A DNA stretch of 22,123 nucleotides from UBA10161 sp038891035 (GCA_038891035.1 JAWAEW010000014.1:1-22123); one strand, 5' to 3'. Shown: positions 7,186-14,556, counted from the first letter of the stretch. Notes: a model not told the origin generated them from the letters alone. Made by a program: numbers and translations.

Positions 7186-7330
7186 TTTCTCCCTGCATTT
7201 GCCTGCGGTATTTGGCATATTTTTCCTGCAGGCTGAATTTTGGAGGATGAGGGCTTCTTGTTGCAGCCCCACAATGAATCTCATCCAGAGTATATGCATT
7301 GCATACGCTGCAGCGCCTCATCCTTTTCAT
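7178..7330 (-). CDS. nop10: H/ACA ribonucleoprotein protein Nop10
   Basis: A 50-aa protein found by direct translation. It reads MKRMRRCSVCNAYTL, then a turn, then HPPKFSLQEKYAKYRRQ, the hallmark of Nop10. Nop10 bridges Cbf5 and L7Ae in the H/ACA guide complex that pseudouridylates rRNA. The position between aIF2-alpha and PAC2 is the conserved archaeal order. GGAG lies 6 nt before the ATG, and an ATTTAAAT element about 27 nt upstream (7354-7361) could be an internal promoter. In the N-terminal zinc ribbon, Cys7, Cys10 and Cys20 are present, but by alignment with the usual C-P-x-C-G pair the third ligand is Glu17 (or nearby His19) instead of Cys. Confidence 0.9.
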   Translation of the reverse strand: MKRMRRCSVCNAYTLDEIHCGAATRSPHPPKFSLQEKYAKYRRQMQGEND

Positions 7331-7367
7331 GGTTCTCCATTACAAAAATATGAATTTAAATGGCTTT

Positions 7368-8138
7368 CTACTTCTGTGCCCTTGAAAATTCCGCAATAGC
7401 CCCTGCTTTTTTTGCAGCAGAATTTATCTGTGAAACTATCTCACTTAATGCCTTCTCTGCATTTTTGTAGTCATCTGCAATCACTCTCAATTGGTATTTT
7501 GGGGCGCCAAGATAGTGAATGGAAAACTCCACCCCAGGATACTGTACACTACTCAAGATTGTCTTTATCCTCTCCACACCGTCAGAAGCATAAGAAATCA
7601 AGGTAAGAGTTCCAGAAACCTCTGCCCGTGCCTTCTTGATGCTTTTTGCAGCAACCTCAAGCAGAGCCTTTGCAAGCCCTTTTTCAATTCTGAGTCCTTC
7701 TAGCGCGTTCTGTCCATCCTTTCCAATTGCCTCTAAAGCATCCATCAATGTACCATAGCGCTCACTCAATGCTTGCCTGGCGACATTTTCTTCGTTTTTT
7801 GTTGACTTTGCAAGCTTGAGTGCAACTCCAAAAAGTTTTTCTGCCCTCCTTTCACGTCTGCTTTCCTCCAGCTTTGCCTTTTTTTCTGCTTCAGTTACCC
7901 TTTTGAGTGAAATGTCAATCTGGTTTTTCTCAGGATCGATTCTCCAAACTTTAGCAACCAAGTGCTGGCCCTCACTCAGAAACTCATGTATGTTCTTTAT
8001 CCATCTTGGTGCAACCTCTGAAATATGCACAAATGCTTCTTTTCCACCGTACTCATCCAGGCTGCAGAATGCTCCATAAGGCATTATTTTTTTCACCGTG
8101 ATTAGTACAAGTTCGTCTTGTTGAGGTAGTTTGGTCAT
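7368..8138 (-). CDS. eif2a: Translation initiation factor aIF2 subunit alpha
   Basis: A 256-aa subunit of the heterotrimeric factor that carries initiator Met-tRNA to the small ribosomal subunit. Residues about 8-82 are an S1 domain (ELVLITVKKIMPYGAFCSLDEY, GKEAFVHISEVAPRWI and NQIDISLKRV in pieces). A helical middle domain follows, then the C-terminal alpha/beta domain (GVEFSIHYLGAPKYQLRVIADDYKNAEKAL in pieces). The S1 domain lacks a regulatory Ser in a recognisable eukaryotic context, as usual in archaea. The start follows the S27e stop by 9 nt. Length and domain order are normal. Confidence 0.94.
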   Translation of the reverse strand: MTKLPQQDELVLITVKKIMPYGAFCSLDEYGGKEAFVHISEVAPRWIKNIHEFLSEGQHLVAKVWRIDPEKNQIDISLKRVTEAEKKAKLEESRRERRAEKLFGVALKLAKSTKNEENVARQALSERYGTLMDALEAIGKDGQNALEGLRIEKGLAKALLEVAAKSIKKARAEVSGTLTLISYASDGVERIKTILSSVQYPGVEFSIHYLGAPKYQLRVIADDYKNAEKALSEIVSQINSAAKKAGAIAEFSRAQK

Positions 8139-8147
8139 CCAACAACC

Positions 8148-8312
8148 TTATAGTACTTTGATTACTTTTACTCCCTCTGCAAGCTTCACTTTGGAGCCTG
8201 TGGATGTTGCAAGCGTTGCAGAACATACCAGGCATTTGACAATGCTTGCTGCATTCCCGAAAATGTTCTGCTCATTGCCACAGACACACTTTACTCGCAG
8301 AAATTTGCTCAT
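8148..8312 (-). CDS. rps27e: Small ribosomal subunit protein eS27 (S27e)
   Basis: A 54-aa protein too short for routine ORF calling. It reads MSKFLRVKCVCGNEQNIFGN, then AASIVKCLVC and SATLATSTGSK, matching archaeal S27e (FLxVKCPxCGNEQxxFxxAxxxVKCLVCxxTLxxPTGGK). It is a zinc-binding ribosomal protein of the small subunit. The first ligand pair is C9-V-C11, one residue shorter than the usual C-x-x-C; the second pair (C27-L-V-C30) is normal. The PTGGK segment is STGSK. GAGGTG, overlapping the L44e stop, is the ribosome-binding site. Gene order L44e-S27e-aIF2alpha is the classical archaeal arrangement. Confidence 0.93.
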   Translation of the reverse strand: MSKFLRVKCVCGNEQNIFGNAASIVKCLVCSATLATSTGSKVKLAEGVKVIKVL

Positions 8313-8321
8313 CCCAACACC

Positions 8322-8603
8322 TCATGCGGAAAGTTCCAGCTTCTTTTTCGTCCTTGTTCCAACCACACGCTCATGCTTCTTTTTGCACTCCTGGCATTCC
8401 AGGATAAGTTTTTGCCTTACGCCTTGCTTTTTTACAGGCACCTTTCCTGCTCTTTTGCCTCCATGCCCCATTAGCTTTCTTTCATGTTTTCTTGTTCCAA
8501 TTGCAAGCGTGCGTGCCTTGCTTTTTGAAGCAAGCCTTGCCTTGTGGATAGTGTGTTTTCTGCAATGTGGGCAATATCCTCTTATCTCCTTTGGATGCTT
8601 CAT
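8322..8603 (-). CDS. rpl44e: Large ribosomal subunit protein eL42 (L44e)
   Basis: A 93-aa zinc-binding ribosomal protein of the large subunit. GYCPHCRKHTIHK at the N-terminus and LECQECKKKH near the C-terminus supply the four Cys ligands (C11, C14, C70, C73). A central basic Gly/Lys-rich loop (MGHGGKRAGKVPVKKQ) is typical. The open frame extends 10 codons upstream into the GINS gene; ATG 8603 gives the family start MKHPKEIR and has GAGGAG just upstream. It lies 10 nt after the GINS stop and 9 nt before S27e, so the three are co-transcribed. Confidence 0.95.
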   Translation of the reverse strand: MKHPKEIRGYCPHCRKHTIHKARLASKSKARTLAIGTRKHERKLMGHGGKRAGKVPVKKQGVRQKLILECQECKKKHERVVGTRTKKKLELSA

Positions 8604-8613
8604 CACAATCTCC

Positions 8614-9171
8614 TCAATCAACAAGCTCTGCAAGCTTGCCTTTTACCAGCAACTCCGCTTCCTCTGGGGGCAAAAGACCTTCTTCGCCACCTTTGAAAGG
8701 ACCAAATATTTTGCTTCCTGCCCCCATGTAGGCTGGGACGTCTTTTGTGAATCTTACCTTTTTAAGCTTGCTGGCTGCAGCAGCCTCCTGTGCTGCAGCA
8801 TGCCCTTTTTCAAATCCAGATAAAATAGCCTCCATCCTTTCATTTTCCTGGCTTATTATGTCACAAAACCTATCATAAAGCTCGTGTTCCTCTTTAGTCA
8901 TGCTCTCCTTGCTAGTGTGCGCCCCTCCAGTTCGTAAGGCCTCAAAAAGTATCTTCTGCCTCCTTATGGCGGCAATTTCTTTGATGGTTGCAATTGAATT
9001 TTCGAATTCTTTCATTTGCATAATTGAGCGCTGAGTCTGCAGCTCTTTGTACTTGTTTGCAAGAAAATCTTTGATAGATTCATAAAAGTCTTGCGGAAGA
9101 TTGCACAGCCCGGGCTGGGATTTTTCTTCCCGAACCAAATCGCGCAAGTTCTTGTAAGTGATTTCCTCCAT
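8614..9171 (-). CDS. GINS complex subunit (Gins51/GINS15 type)
   Basis: A 185-aa subunit of the archaeal GINS complex, which joins MCM and GAN/Cdc45 in the replicative helicase. The first 130 residues are the helical A domain (EEITYKNLRDLVREE, then long amphipathic helices). Residues about 137-185 form the small B domain, containing KVRFTKDVPAYMGAGSKIFG and PPEEAELLVKGKLAELVD. The A-then-B order is that of Gins51 (Sld5/Psf1-like) rather than Gins23. The open frame continues upstream, but ATG 9171 has a strong GGGGAGGAGG ribosome-binding site and gives a sensible N-terminus. It sits downstream of both primase genes. No second GINS gene is in the window; some archaea have only one. Confidence 0.83.
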   Translation of the reverse strand: MEEITYKNLRDLVREEKSQPGLCNLPQDFYESIKDFLANKYKELQTQRSIMQMKEFENSIATIKEIAAIRRQKILFEALRTGGAHTSKESMTKEEHELYDRFCDIISQENERMEAILSGFEKGHAAAQEAAAASKLKKVRFTKDVPAYMGAGSKIFGPFKGGEEGLLPPEEAELLVKGKLAELVD

Positions 9172-9217
9172 CAACGCCTCCTCCCCTTTTTGTTGAGCCT
9201 CAAAAAGAATAAAAACA

Positions 9218-10321
9218 CTAAGCAAGAGTTGCAGCCTTTTTGCACAAGAGATAAATTGCAGCAAATTTTGGCACCTCAAGCACGCACCCTGCATCTGCTG
9301 GCCCAAAAGAAAAGTCACCTATCAGAAGGGAAGGTATCTTTTCAAGCAGCTTAATTTTCACTTCTTCTTTGCCGAAAGCGACAGCATCCCTCATCGGATC
9401 AAACGCATCCAGATTTTTCACTTTTTTTGCAACCAGGCCGCTTCCCCCATGAAGGCTGTCCGGAAGACGGATGAGCTTGGTGACATCTGCAGTCACGTTC
9501 GAGTCAATCATTACAGAAAGCTCCTTTTTCATTTCTTCAAATGCCTTCTGAAGCTTTTTTTCAAATCCAGGTATGCCACAACTTCCCCAATCCCCCCGAC
9601 CAATAGCCTCCACCAGCCTTCCTTTCTGACTTTTTAGCCCTCTCCAAATTGAGTTTGCAAATTTTTCATCCTCAAGCTTCTTGCAAAAGGAAGCTGCAAA
9701 CTTTCCTCCGTAGCCTTCTTGCGTCGGAGTTGGACCAAAAAGCTTTTTACCTTCTTTCCAAAAAAACCTATCAAAGGAAACACCAACACCGCTTATATAG
9801 TCTGCTATTTCCCTCCGTGCATCTCTATCCAGCTTCAATATATTCGAATTCCTCACATGCACATGATAACCTCGGCTTCCTGAAAAATTCACTTCAATCT
9901 CATGTTTTTGTACCCCAAAATCCTCCATCAAGAATTCCTCAATCAGATGAGCTGTGTCGTGCTTTACTTTCTCCAAGCACTCGCTGCAGGTAAATTTTCC
10001 GCATTCATGAGGTTGGGCATCCAAATCAAAAACCAAGTCTGCGCCAAGCCATGACTTTTTTGGCATAGGCCTTGCCTCAGGAAATTCATAATAGCTTACC
10101 GAATAAGAAACATATAACGGAGCCTCAAGTGCAAGCTTTCCTTGAAGTTCTGCTGCGCTTTTTATTTTAATATGCCTGAATTCAATCTTTTTTTCCCAGC
10201 CCCCAAAGCCAAATTCCCGCTGCTCAACTGCATGGACAGAAAGAACAACTTTCCTGTAATGCTGTGCAAACGATTCCCTTACAAATCTTTCTTCTGCCCC
10301 CATTGCCATTTCATCAGCCAT
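9218..10321 (-). CDS. priS: DNA primase small (catalytic) subunit PriS
   Basis: A 367-aa AEP-family primase subunit that makes replication primers. The catalytic carboxylates are in ADLVFDLDAQ (Asp99, Asp101) and in VTADVTKLIRLPDSLHGG (Asp279). SGSRGYHVHV (about 147-156) is the nucleotide-binding motif. The structural zinc site is HECGKFTCSEC (about 105-115). The length is typical of archaeal PriS. The ATG at 10321 overlaps the priL stop by 8 nt; in-frame Met5 or Met7 are possible alternative starts. A 46-nt gap separates it from the downstream GINS gene. Confidence 0.96.
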   Translation of the reverse strand: MADEMAMGAEERFVRESFAQHYRKVVLSVHAVEQREFGFGGWEKKIEFRHIKIKSAAELQGKLALEAPLYVSYSVSYYEFPEARPMPKKSWLGADLVFDLDAQPHECGKFTCSECLEKVKHDTAHLIEEFLMEDFGVQKHEIEVNFSGSRGYHVHVRNSNILKLDRDARREIADYISGVGVSFDRFFWKEGKKLFGPTPTQEGYGGKFAASFCKKLEDEKFANSIWRGLKSQKGRLVEAIGRGDWGSCGIPGFEKKLQKAFEEMKKELSVMIDSNVTADVTKLIRLPDSLHGGSGLVAKKVKNLDAFDPMRDAVAFGKEEVKIKLLEKIPSLLIGDFSFGPADAGCVLEVPKFAAIYLLCKKAATLA

Positions 10322-11276
10322 GCCGCTCGCCTTCTTCTTTTCTTAGTCTTGCCCCATGGACCGAATCTTTGTATAATATAGGATTGCCGCATCTACAATC
10401 TGCAATGCAAAGTCCGTACCCATCCATAGTACTGCAGGATGGCATTGAATATTTCTTAGAGCGGATGTATTCCACCTGATAGCGTGTGATTTTTTCTGAG
10501 AAATCTGGCGCATGTCTGAACAAGTCCACTATTTTTTCCACGCTTAACCCAGCATGCGTCAGATATATTGCAAGTGCAACTCTTCCAGTATGCGGCACGT
10601 TAATGTTCATTGCAAGGTCTTCAATCAGTTTCCTTATACACGGAGGATAGTTTTCCTGACCTATCTTTGTCGATGCCATCTCAAGCTTCGGCATAATTTT
10701 GAGTATCCTTGCAGCCGCTTCTTTTACTTGCATGCCGACTTGAGGCTTTGCCGGAAGAGTCAATTCCATCCTTTTGCGTATTGCTTCTTCAAGTATTCTT
10801 ATTTGTTCGTTTGCATTTACCCATACCCATCCTCCTTTCAACCTGCGGTTAGAAAGCTTGTAATCGTATGATCTTGGGCTAAATGAGAGGTATTGCCAAA
10901 AAGGAATCCTTATCCCACCTCCAATAGTTTCAAACTCTAAATCAAGCTCTTCTGCAACTTTCTGAACATTTTCTTTCGTATCCGCCCTGAGATATTCAGA
11001 AGCACGCTTTGCCTCTGCAACGCAATATCTGCTTGCAATATATCTATTGGAAGCTGCAGCAACAATCATTCTTGAAGCTGCGTACACCACAAGCTCTTCT
11101 TCTTGTGCCTCTGGAAGCTGTGCAACTTTCTTTATTTTTCCGGTTTCAAGAGCCTCCTGCACCCTTTTTTCGGCCTTTTCAATTATCATGCTACTCAGCT
11201 GAAGCTTTGCTAAAGAAACATATTCCTTTGCTTCTTTGGTGAATGGATAGCGAGCGCAAAAGGAAAGATCAGCCAT
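10314..11276 (-). CDS. priL: DNA primase large subunit PriL
   Basis: A 320-aa regulatory primase subunit. The N-terminal half is helical and ends in FWQYLSFSPRSYDYKLSNRRL. The C-terminal half carries the Fe-S domain with Cys213 (NYPPCIRKLIEDL), Cys281, Cys290 and Cys294/296 (SCSTMDGYGLC, DCRCGNP), the ligands of the [4Fe-4S] cluster needed for primer initiation. The open frame runs upstream to 11360, but ATG 11276 gives the family-like start MADLSFCARYPF and lies exactly 26 nt from the TATA box at 11299-11306, so a leaderless mRNA is predicted. It is the first gene of the eight-gene minus-strand cluster. Confidence 0.94.
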   Translation of the reverse strand: MADLSFCARYPFTKEAKEYVSLAKLQLSSMIIEKAEKRVQEALETGKIKKVAQLPEAQEEELVVYAASRMIVAAASNRYIASRYCVAEAKRASEYLRADTKENVQKVAEELDLEFETIGGGIRIPFWQYLSFSPRSYDYKLSNRRLKGGWVWVNANEQIRILEEAIRKRMELTLPAKPQVGMQVKEAAARILKIMPKLEMASTKIGQENYPPCIRKLIEDLAMNINVPHTGRVALAIYLTHAGLSVEKIVDLFRHAPDFSEKITRYQVEYIRSKKYSMPSCSTMDGYGLCIADCRCGNPILYKDSVHGARLRKEEGERHG

Positions 11277-11298
11277 AGAAAAATCAAGTATGCAATTT

Positions 11299-11306
11299 TT
11301 TATAAA
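11299..11306 (-). promoter_or_regulatory. TATA box for the priL-priS-GINS-ribosomal gene cluster
   Basis: Minus-strand TTTATAAA followed by an A-run, centred 26 nt upstream of the priL ATG. It lies in the 50-nt gap between the class III signal-peptide gene and priL and is a strong match to the archaeal TATA consensus. Confidence 0.75.
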
Positions 11307-11326
11307 TCCGCCCAAAACGCAGTTTT

Positions 11327-12064
11327 CTACGGGCAGTTTTGCTGACAGTAGGCAGCACAACTATTCTGATAGGAGATGCAAGCAACCACGTTGCACCCTT
11401 CAGGATTGCAGTCGCAGCACTGCTCCCCGCCGCCGCATTTTTCATACACACAGTCAGCCTCATTCGGCTCAAAGCAGCCGTTGCTCCAGCTGCAGCCTGC
11501 TTGCCCGCAGGTTTGCAGTGTTTGGCAGTAAGTGCAGCTTCCAAGTGCGCAGGTGCCTCCTCCTCCACTTGTGCTTTTTGAGCAGCGCAAAGCAAGCTTT
11601 CTTCCTCCTGCCTGCCTTTTTCCTTCAAGATAGCCGCTTGAATAAGTGAATGCAAGTGAAAGTTCCTTTACACTATCCTGCGGACAGAAAGGTCCAATTA
11701 CATTCACCCTTACTGCCTTGCCGCTTTCCAGTTGAACTTGGCTGTTTGGCGTATTTGAACCATACATGCAAAAGATACGCGAAACGTTGTCAATTTCTAT
11801 CTCAGTCAATCGGAGTGTGTCTGGCTGGTTATTGGTTAAAACCAGGACATATGCGTTTGTATTTTGACCGCATACAGGCCCTACAAAGCTTTTGGCATCC
11901 ACTACACTGATAGGCCTTGCGCTCCCCCAATATGCCATAGATTCAGCAATAGTGCTATCTGATGTCACCAAAGGTGAGAAACCCAAAAGATAAATCACAC
12001 CAAGTGCAATTAGCAGCACCACACCCAAAATAATCAAATACTCTGCTGAAGTCTGTGCTTTCAT
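11327..12064 (-). CDS. Class III signal-peptide (pilin-like) Cys-rich exported protein
   Basis: A 245-aa protein. The N-terminus MKAQTSAEYLIILGVVLLIAL is a class III signal peptide: A|Q-x-S-x-E-Y-L followed by a hydrophobic helix, cleaved before Gln by prepilin/archaellin-type peptidase (FlaK/PibD/EppA) and used for pilus-like assembly or membrane retention. A beta-rich domain follows (about 45-165). The C-terminal 75 residues are very Cys-rich after a GGGG linker: CTYCQTLQTC, GCSWSNGC, and further CC/CxC pairs. The CxYCQT...C...CxW...C segment recurs in the neighbouring 109-aa protein. An AGTTAAATTAG element (about 12081-12091) lies 23 nt before the ATG. Function unknown; probably an adhesin or minor pilin. 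Confidence 0.78.
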   Translation of the reverse strand: MKAQTSAEYLIILGVVLLIALGVIYLLGFSPLVTSDSTIAESMAYWGSARPISVVDAKSFVGPVCGQNTNAYVLVLTNNQPDTLRLTEIEIDNVSRIFCMYGSNTPNSQVQLESGKAVRVNVIGPFCPQDSVKELSLAFTYSSGYLEGKRQAGGRKLALRCSKSTSGGGGTCALGSCTYCQTLQTCGQAGCSWSNGCFEPNEADCVYEKCGGGEQCCDCNPEGCNVVACISYQNSCAAYCQQNCP

Positions 12065-12103
12065 GCACTAAATTTGCCGCTCTAATTTAACTTCTTTTTG
12101 GTT

Positions 12104-12433
12104 TTAACGATAGTCACATCGATTTAGCGGAGAAAACCAGTAGCATTCACCAGGTGAGTTTTCACAATCTTGTTGTGTTTGGCAGTATTCGCACTCTCCT
12201 TGCATCATACACCTCATATAAGGAGTCAAAGGTATACAAAAATTATTCAGGTCATCCCAGTAGCATCCTGCTGCAATGCAGGCAGGCTCTCCTTTTTGCA
12301 TATAGCAAGTGCCTGCTTGGAAAGTCTTTGTTTGCTTTTCAATCAACAAAGCTGCTGTTGCAGCACCAAGCAAAACAACCAAGGCTAAAGCAGCAAATGT
12401 GATTTTCATGTATGCTTTATACACGTTTGCCAT
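12104..12433 (-). CDS. Small membrane-anchored Cys-rich exported protein
   Basis: A 109-aa protein with an N-terminal membrane helix (residues about 9-32, KITFAALALVVLLGAATAAL) followed by a Cys-rich exterior. Two related units are visible: C-8-C-4-C-8-C with a GCYW core, then C-2-C-5-C-6-C-8-C beginning CEYCQTQQDC with a CYWF core. The second resembles the motif in the adjacent class III signal-peptide protein, so the two likely share origin or function. GGTGGTGG lies 5 nt before the ATG at 12433; Met9 is an alternative start. The gene is 28 nt after the deoxyhypusine synthase stop and 39 nt before the next gene. The spacing resembles PSI-like Cys knots, but no family is recognised. Confidence 0.62.
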   Translation of the reverse strand: MANVYKAYMKITFAALALVVLLGAATAALLIEKQTKTFQAGTCYMQKGEPACIAAGCYWDDLNNFCIPLTPYMRCMMQGECEYCQTQQDCENSPGECYWFSPLNRCDYR

Positions 12434-12461
12434 ATTTCCACCACCGTCTTTTTAGCAGGAT

Positions 12462-13448
12462 TTAATTTTTATTCCTTTGCATCAGTGCTGCAAGCAAAGG
12501 AAAAACTAGTGTGGCTTCTGCCTCAACAAAAGCAGAATTTTCCATTTTTTTCAGCTTGTTCCAGGATACAGCCTCGCGAGGTCTAGCTCCTGAAAGAGAG
12601 CCGTCGTATTCTGTGCCAGTTGAAATATATATTGCGTAATCCAACCCATTTCGAAGTATGGCTGCACCAATAAGATGGTGTTTTGCAATCCCACCACCAA
12701 GGACGATGCCACCTGCCTTTTCAGCCCCAAGCACAATATCATAAAATCTTTTTAGCTCCTCTGCGGCATCTACTACAAAAGGCCTTTCCCAATGCCTCTG
12801 ATTAAAATAATAGAAGTGATCACCTATTGCTCCATCAAGCGGGCCTGGCAAAAATATTGGAATATTGTTTTTGGAGCACCAGTAAAGAAAAGAATTTTCA
12901 TCTCTTATTGTTTTACCAAGCTCATGGACATACTGACTCATGCAGATTTTTCCACCGCTTTTTTGGTACATCTTTTCCATAAATTTCAAATGTCTCTCCT
13001 CAAATTCAGCATATTGTTCATCTTTAACGAAGATATTTCCAATCCGGTTCATGCCGTTTGCTTTGAGCTCTTCATCATCCACATCAAAACTACCAAGCAA
13101 AAATGGCTGGCTTGCCTTCATCGCATCTTCCTCTACTGAACCGGTAGAGGTGACTATGCAATCTATCAACTTGTGCTTGCACAAATATGCAAATATTTCG
13201 CGCAGGCCAGACGAAACCATATTCGAAGTAAAAGTCAAAAATATAGTCGCCTTTTCCTGCTGCATCTTTTCTATTATCTTAGATGCCTTCCACAGATGCG
13301 AAGCTTGAAAGCCCAAAGTGCGATAGCTTTCAACAAGCTCGCAAAGCTTCATTTCTGATGAAGGCTCAAATCCTGCTATTTTTGGCAATGGAGCTTTCCT
13401 TATGCGGGTTGCTAAAATCTTTCTTCTGAAAGACGGATTGCTCTTCAT
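12462..13448 (-). CDS. dys: Deoxyhypusine synthase
   Basis: A 328-aa NAD-dependent enzyme that transfers the aminobutyl group of spermidine to a Lys of aIF5A, the first step of hypusine formation. Motifs: FTSNMVSSGLREI, STGSVEEDAM, NRIGNIFV, IPIFLPGPLDGAIGD, and VLGGGIAKHHLIGAAI. The C-terminal YDGSLSGARPREAVSWNKL contains the catalytic Lys (Lys298, equivalent to the SWGK Lys of the human enzyme), with Asn replacing the usual Gly. The active-site His (257/258) in KHH is present. The start is ATG 13448, 12 nt after the DUF5752-like stop; no strong ribosome-binding site is seen, so it is probably translated by coupling. It is co-directional with NnrD. Confidence 0.93.
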   Translation of the reverse strand: MKSNPSFRRKILATRIRKAPLPKIAGFEPSSEMKLCELVESYRTLGFQASHLWKASKIIEKMQQEKATIFLTFTSNMVSSGLREIFAYLCKHKLIDCIVTSTGSVEEDAMKASQPFLLGSFDVDDEELKANGMNRIGNIFVKDEQYAEFEERHLKFMEKMYQKSGGKICMSQYVHELGKTIRDENSFLYWCSKNNIPIFLPGPLDGAIGDHFYYFNQRHWERPFVVDAAEELKRFYDIVLGAEKAGGIVLGGGIAKHHLIGAAILRNGLDYAIYISTGTEYDGSLSGARPREAVSWNKLKKMENSAFVEAEATLVFPLLAALMQRNKN

Positions 13449-13460
13449 GAAATCGCAGGC

Positions 13461-13721
13461 TCATTCTTTTAGTGCGCGAAGTAGCATCAGCCTTGCAGTT
13501 TTTTCTTCTATCTTTGTTTTCTTGAGCTTGGCAACTAGCTTGTTCTCTCCAAGCATAGAAAGCCAAGGAGAAAAGTGGTCGCCCCGTGCGTGGAACAAAA
13601 CCGCCTCAAGAGGAGCAGTTTTTATCAGGTGTATAAGCTCAGCAACATTTTTTGCCCTTCCAACCACCCTTCCGTCCGGCATTTTAAATATGAACTCTTT
13701 CCCTGGTGGGCAATCTTTCAT
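13461..13721 (-). CDS. DUF5752-like protein
   Basis: An 86-aa protein resembling the DUF5752 family: an F-x-F strand, DGRVVGRAKNVAELIHLIK, then APLEAVLFHARGDHFSPWL and LGENKLVAKLKK, followed by a C-terminal helix. The family pattern is a GxxxxxAxxLxEF segment, then a His and a DFxxWL core. Function is unknown. The open frame continues upstream to 13790, overlapping NnrD, but ATG 13721 has a clear GAGGTGA 5 nt upstream and lies 1 nt after the NnrD stop, so it was chosen. It sits between NnrD and deoxyhypusine synthase. Confidence 0.68.
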   Translation of the reverse strand: MKDCPPGKEFIFKMPDGRVVGRAKNVAELIHLIKTAPLEAVLFHARGDHFSPWLSMLGENKLVAKLKKTKIEEKTARLMLLRALKE

Positions 13722-13722
13722 A

Positions 13723-14556
13723 TTATTCACCTCTTGCGCAACCTTCTCTTTGCTTATTTTTAATTCTTTTGATTGGTTTTCCACACTCATGCATCATGGC
13801 AGCCACAAAACCAAGCTCCAAAGCAAGATCAGTTGATGAAAAAAAGCAACCCAAAACCTTGTGAAGGTGCTCTGCAGCCTTCTTGTTTAGATAAGAAGCA
13901 GTAATTGCGGCATCCTTGGGGCTTGGGCAGGTTGAAAAAATGGCTGCAACAAGGCCTGCAAGCACATCGCCAGTTCCTCCTTTTGTCATGCCTGCATTTC
14001 CTCCTTTTATTTTATTGATTTTCCCAAAAGATGCAACAAAATCTGTCCTTCCTTTAAGCAAAATGGTACAGCCACATCTTCGTGAAATCTCTGCAACAGC
14101 CTGGGCAGAAGCAGGCTTGCCAAAAGCTGCCTCAAATTCCTTTGTATGAGGAGTGAGAATAGTGTTTGAGTGAAGAAGAAAAGGAGGCAAAACTCGCAAT
14201 GCAGCAGCATCAAGGACACACTTTTTCTTGCTTTTCAAGACCTTTCGAACCATCCTTGCAGTCTCAGCGGAAACATCCATCCCGTTTCCAATCAATATAC
14301 AGTCCGCCCTGCAAAATACTTCTTTAAGCTCTTTTTTGCCTATGCAAATTACATTAGGAGTAGCTATTTTCATTTTTTTTATGACCTCTACGTTCTGCGG
14401 CACAGAATAAAAATAAACAAGGTCGCAAAACCTCATTGCAGCAAGTGCAGCTAAGATAGGTGCCCCATGGTAGGTTTTGCTGCCACCTATCATCAGCACT
14501 ACTCCATTTTGCCCCTTATGGCTGTCTTTTTTTGGGGCAGGCACCCAAAGCCTCAT
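13723..14556 (-). CDS. nnrD: ADP-dependent NAD(P)H-hydrate dehydratase
   Basis: A 277-aa ribokinase-fold enzyme that uses ADP to dehydrate S-NADHX/NADPHX back to NAD(P)H, a metabolite repair step. Motifs: SHKGQNGVVLMIGGSKTYHG near the N-terminus (in pieces), ILTPHTKEFEAAFG, and the nucleotide-binding KGGNAGMTKGGTGDVLAG (about 184-201). The N-terminal epimerase (NnrE/YjeF_N) domain of the fused enzymes is absent, so this is the stand-alone dehydratase. The open frame runs upstream to 14619; ATG 14556 gives the family-like start and sits 51 nt from the divergent purF start. Confidence 0.9.
   Translation of the reverse strand: MRLWVPAPKKDSHKGQNGVVLMIGGSKTYHGAPILAALAAMRFCDLVYFYSVPQNVEVIKKMKIATPNVICIGKKELKEVFCRADCILIGNGMDVSAETARMVRKVLKSKKKCVLDAAALRVLPPFLLHSNTILTPHTKEFEAAFGKPASAQAVAEISRRCGCTILLKGRTDFVASFGKINKIKGGNAGMTKGGTGDVLAGLVAAIFSTCPSPKDAAITASYLNKKAAEHLHKVLGCFFSSTDLALELGFVAAMMHECGKPIKRIKNKQREGCARGE
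13727..13733 (-). promoter_or_regulatory. Shine-Dalgarno inside the end of nnrD
   Basis: GAGGTGA on the minus strand, overlapping the last codons of nnrD and 5 nt before ATG 13721. It decides the start of the DUF5752-like gene and indicates translational coupling with nnrD. Confidence 0.65.

Noticed and set aside
7186..7299. N-terminal extension of the PAC2 protein to 7299
   Set aside because: This stretch encodes Nop10 in another frame; PAC2 proteins start near the ATG at 7185.
8131..8823. Long plus-strand frame opposite the ribosomal protein genes
   Set aside because: It is antisense to four well-supported genes, and its Phe/Ser/Leu-rich composition is typical of a shadow frame.
9172..9318. 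N-terminal extension of the GINS protein to 9318
   Set aside because: It overlaps the end of priS, is Cys/Leu-rich and unlike GINS; a strong ribosome-binding site marks ATG 9171.
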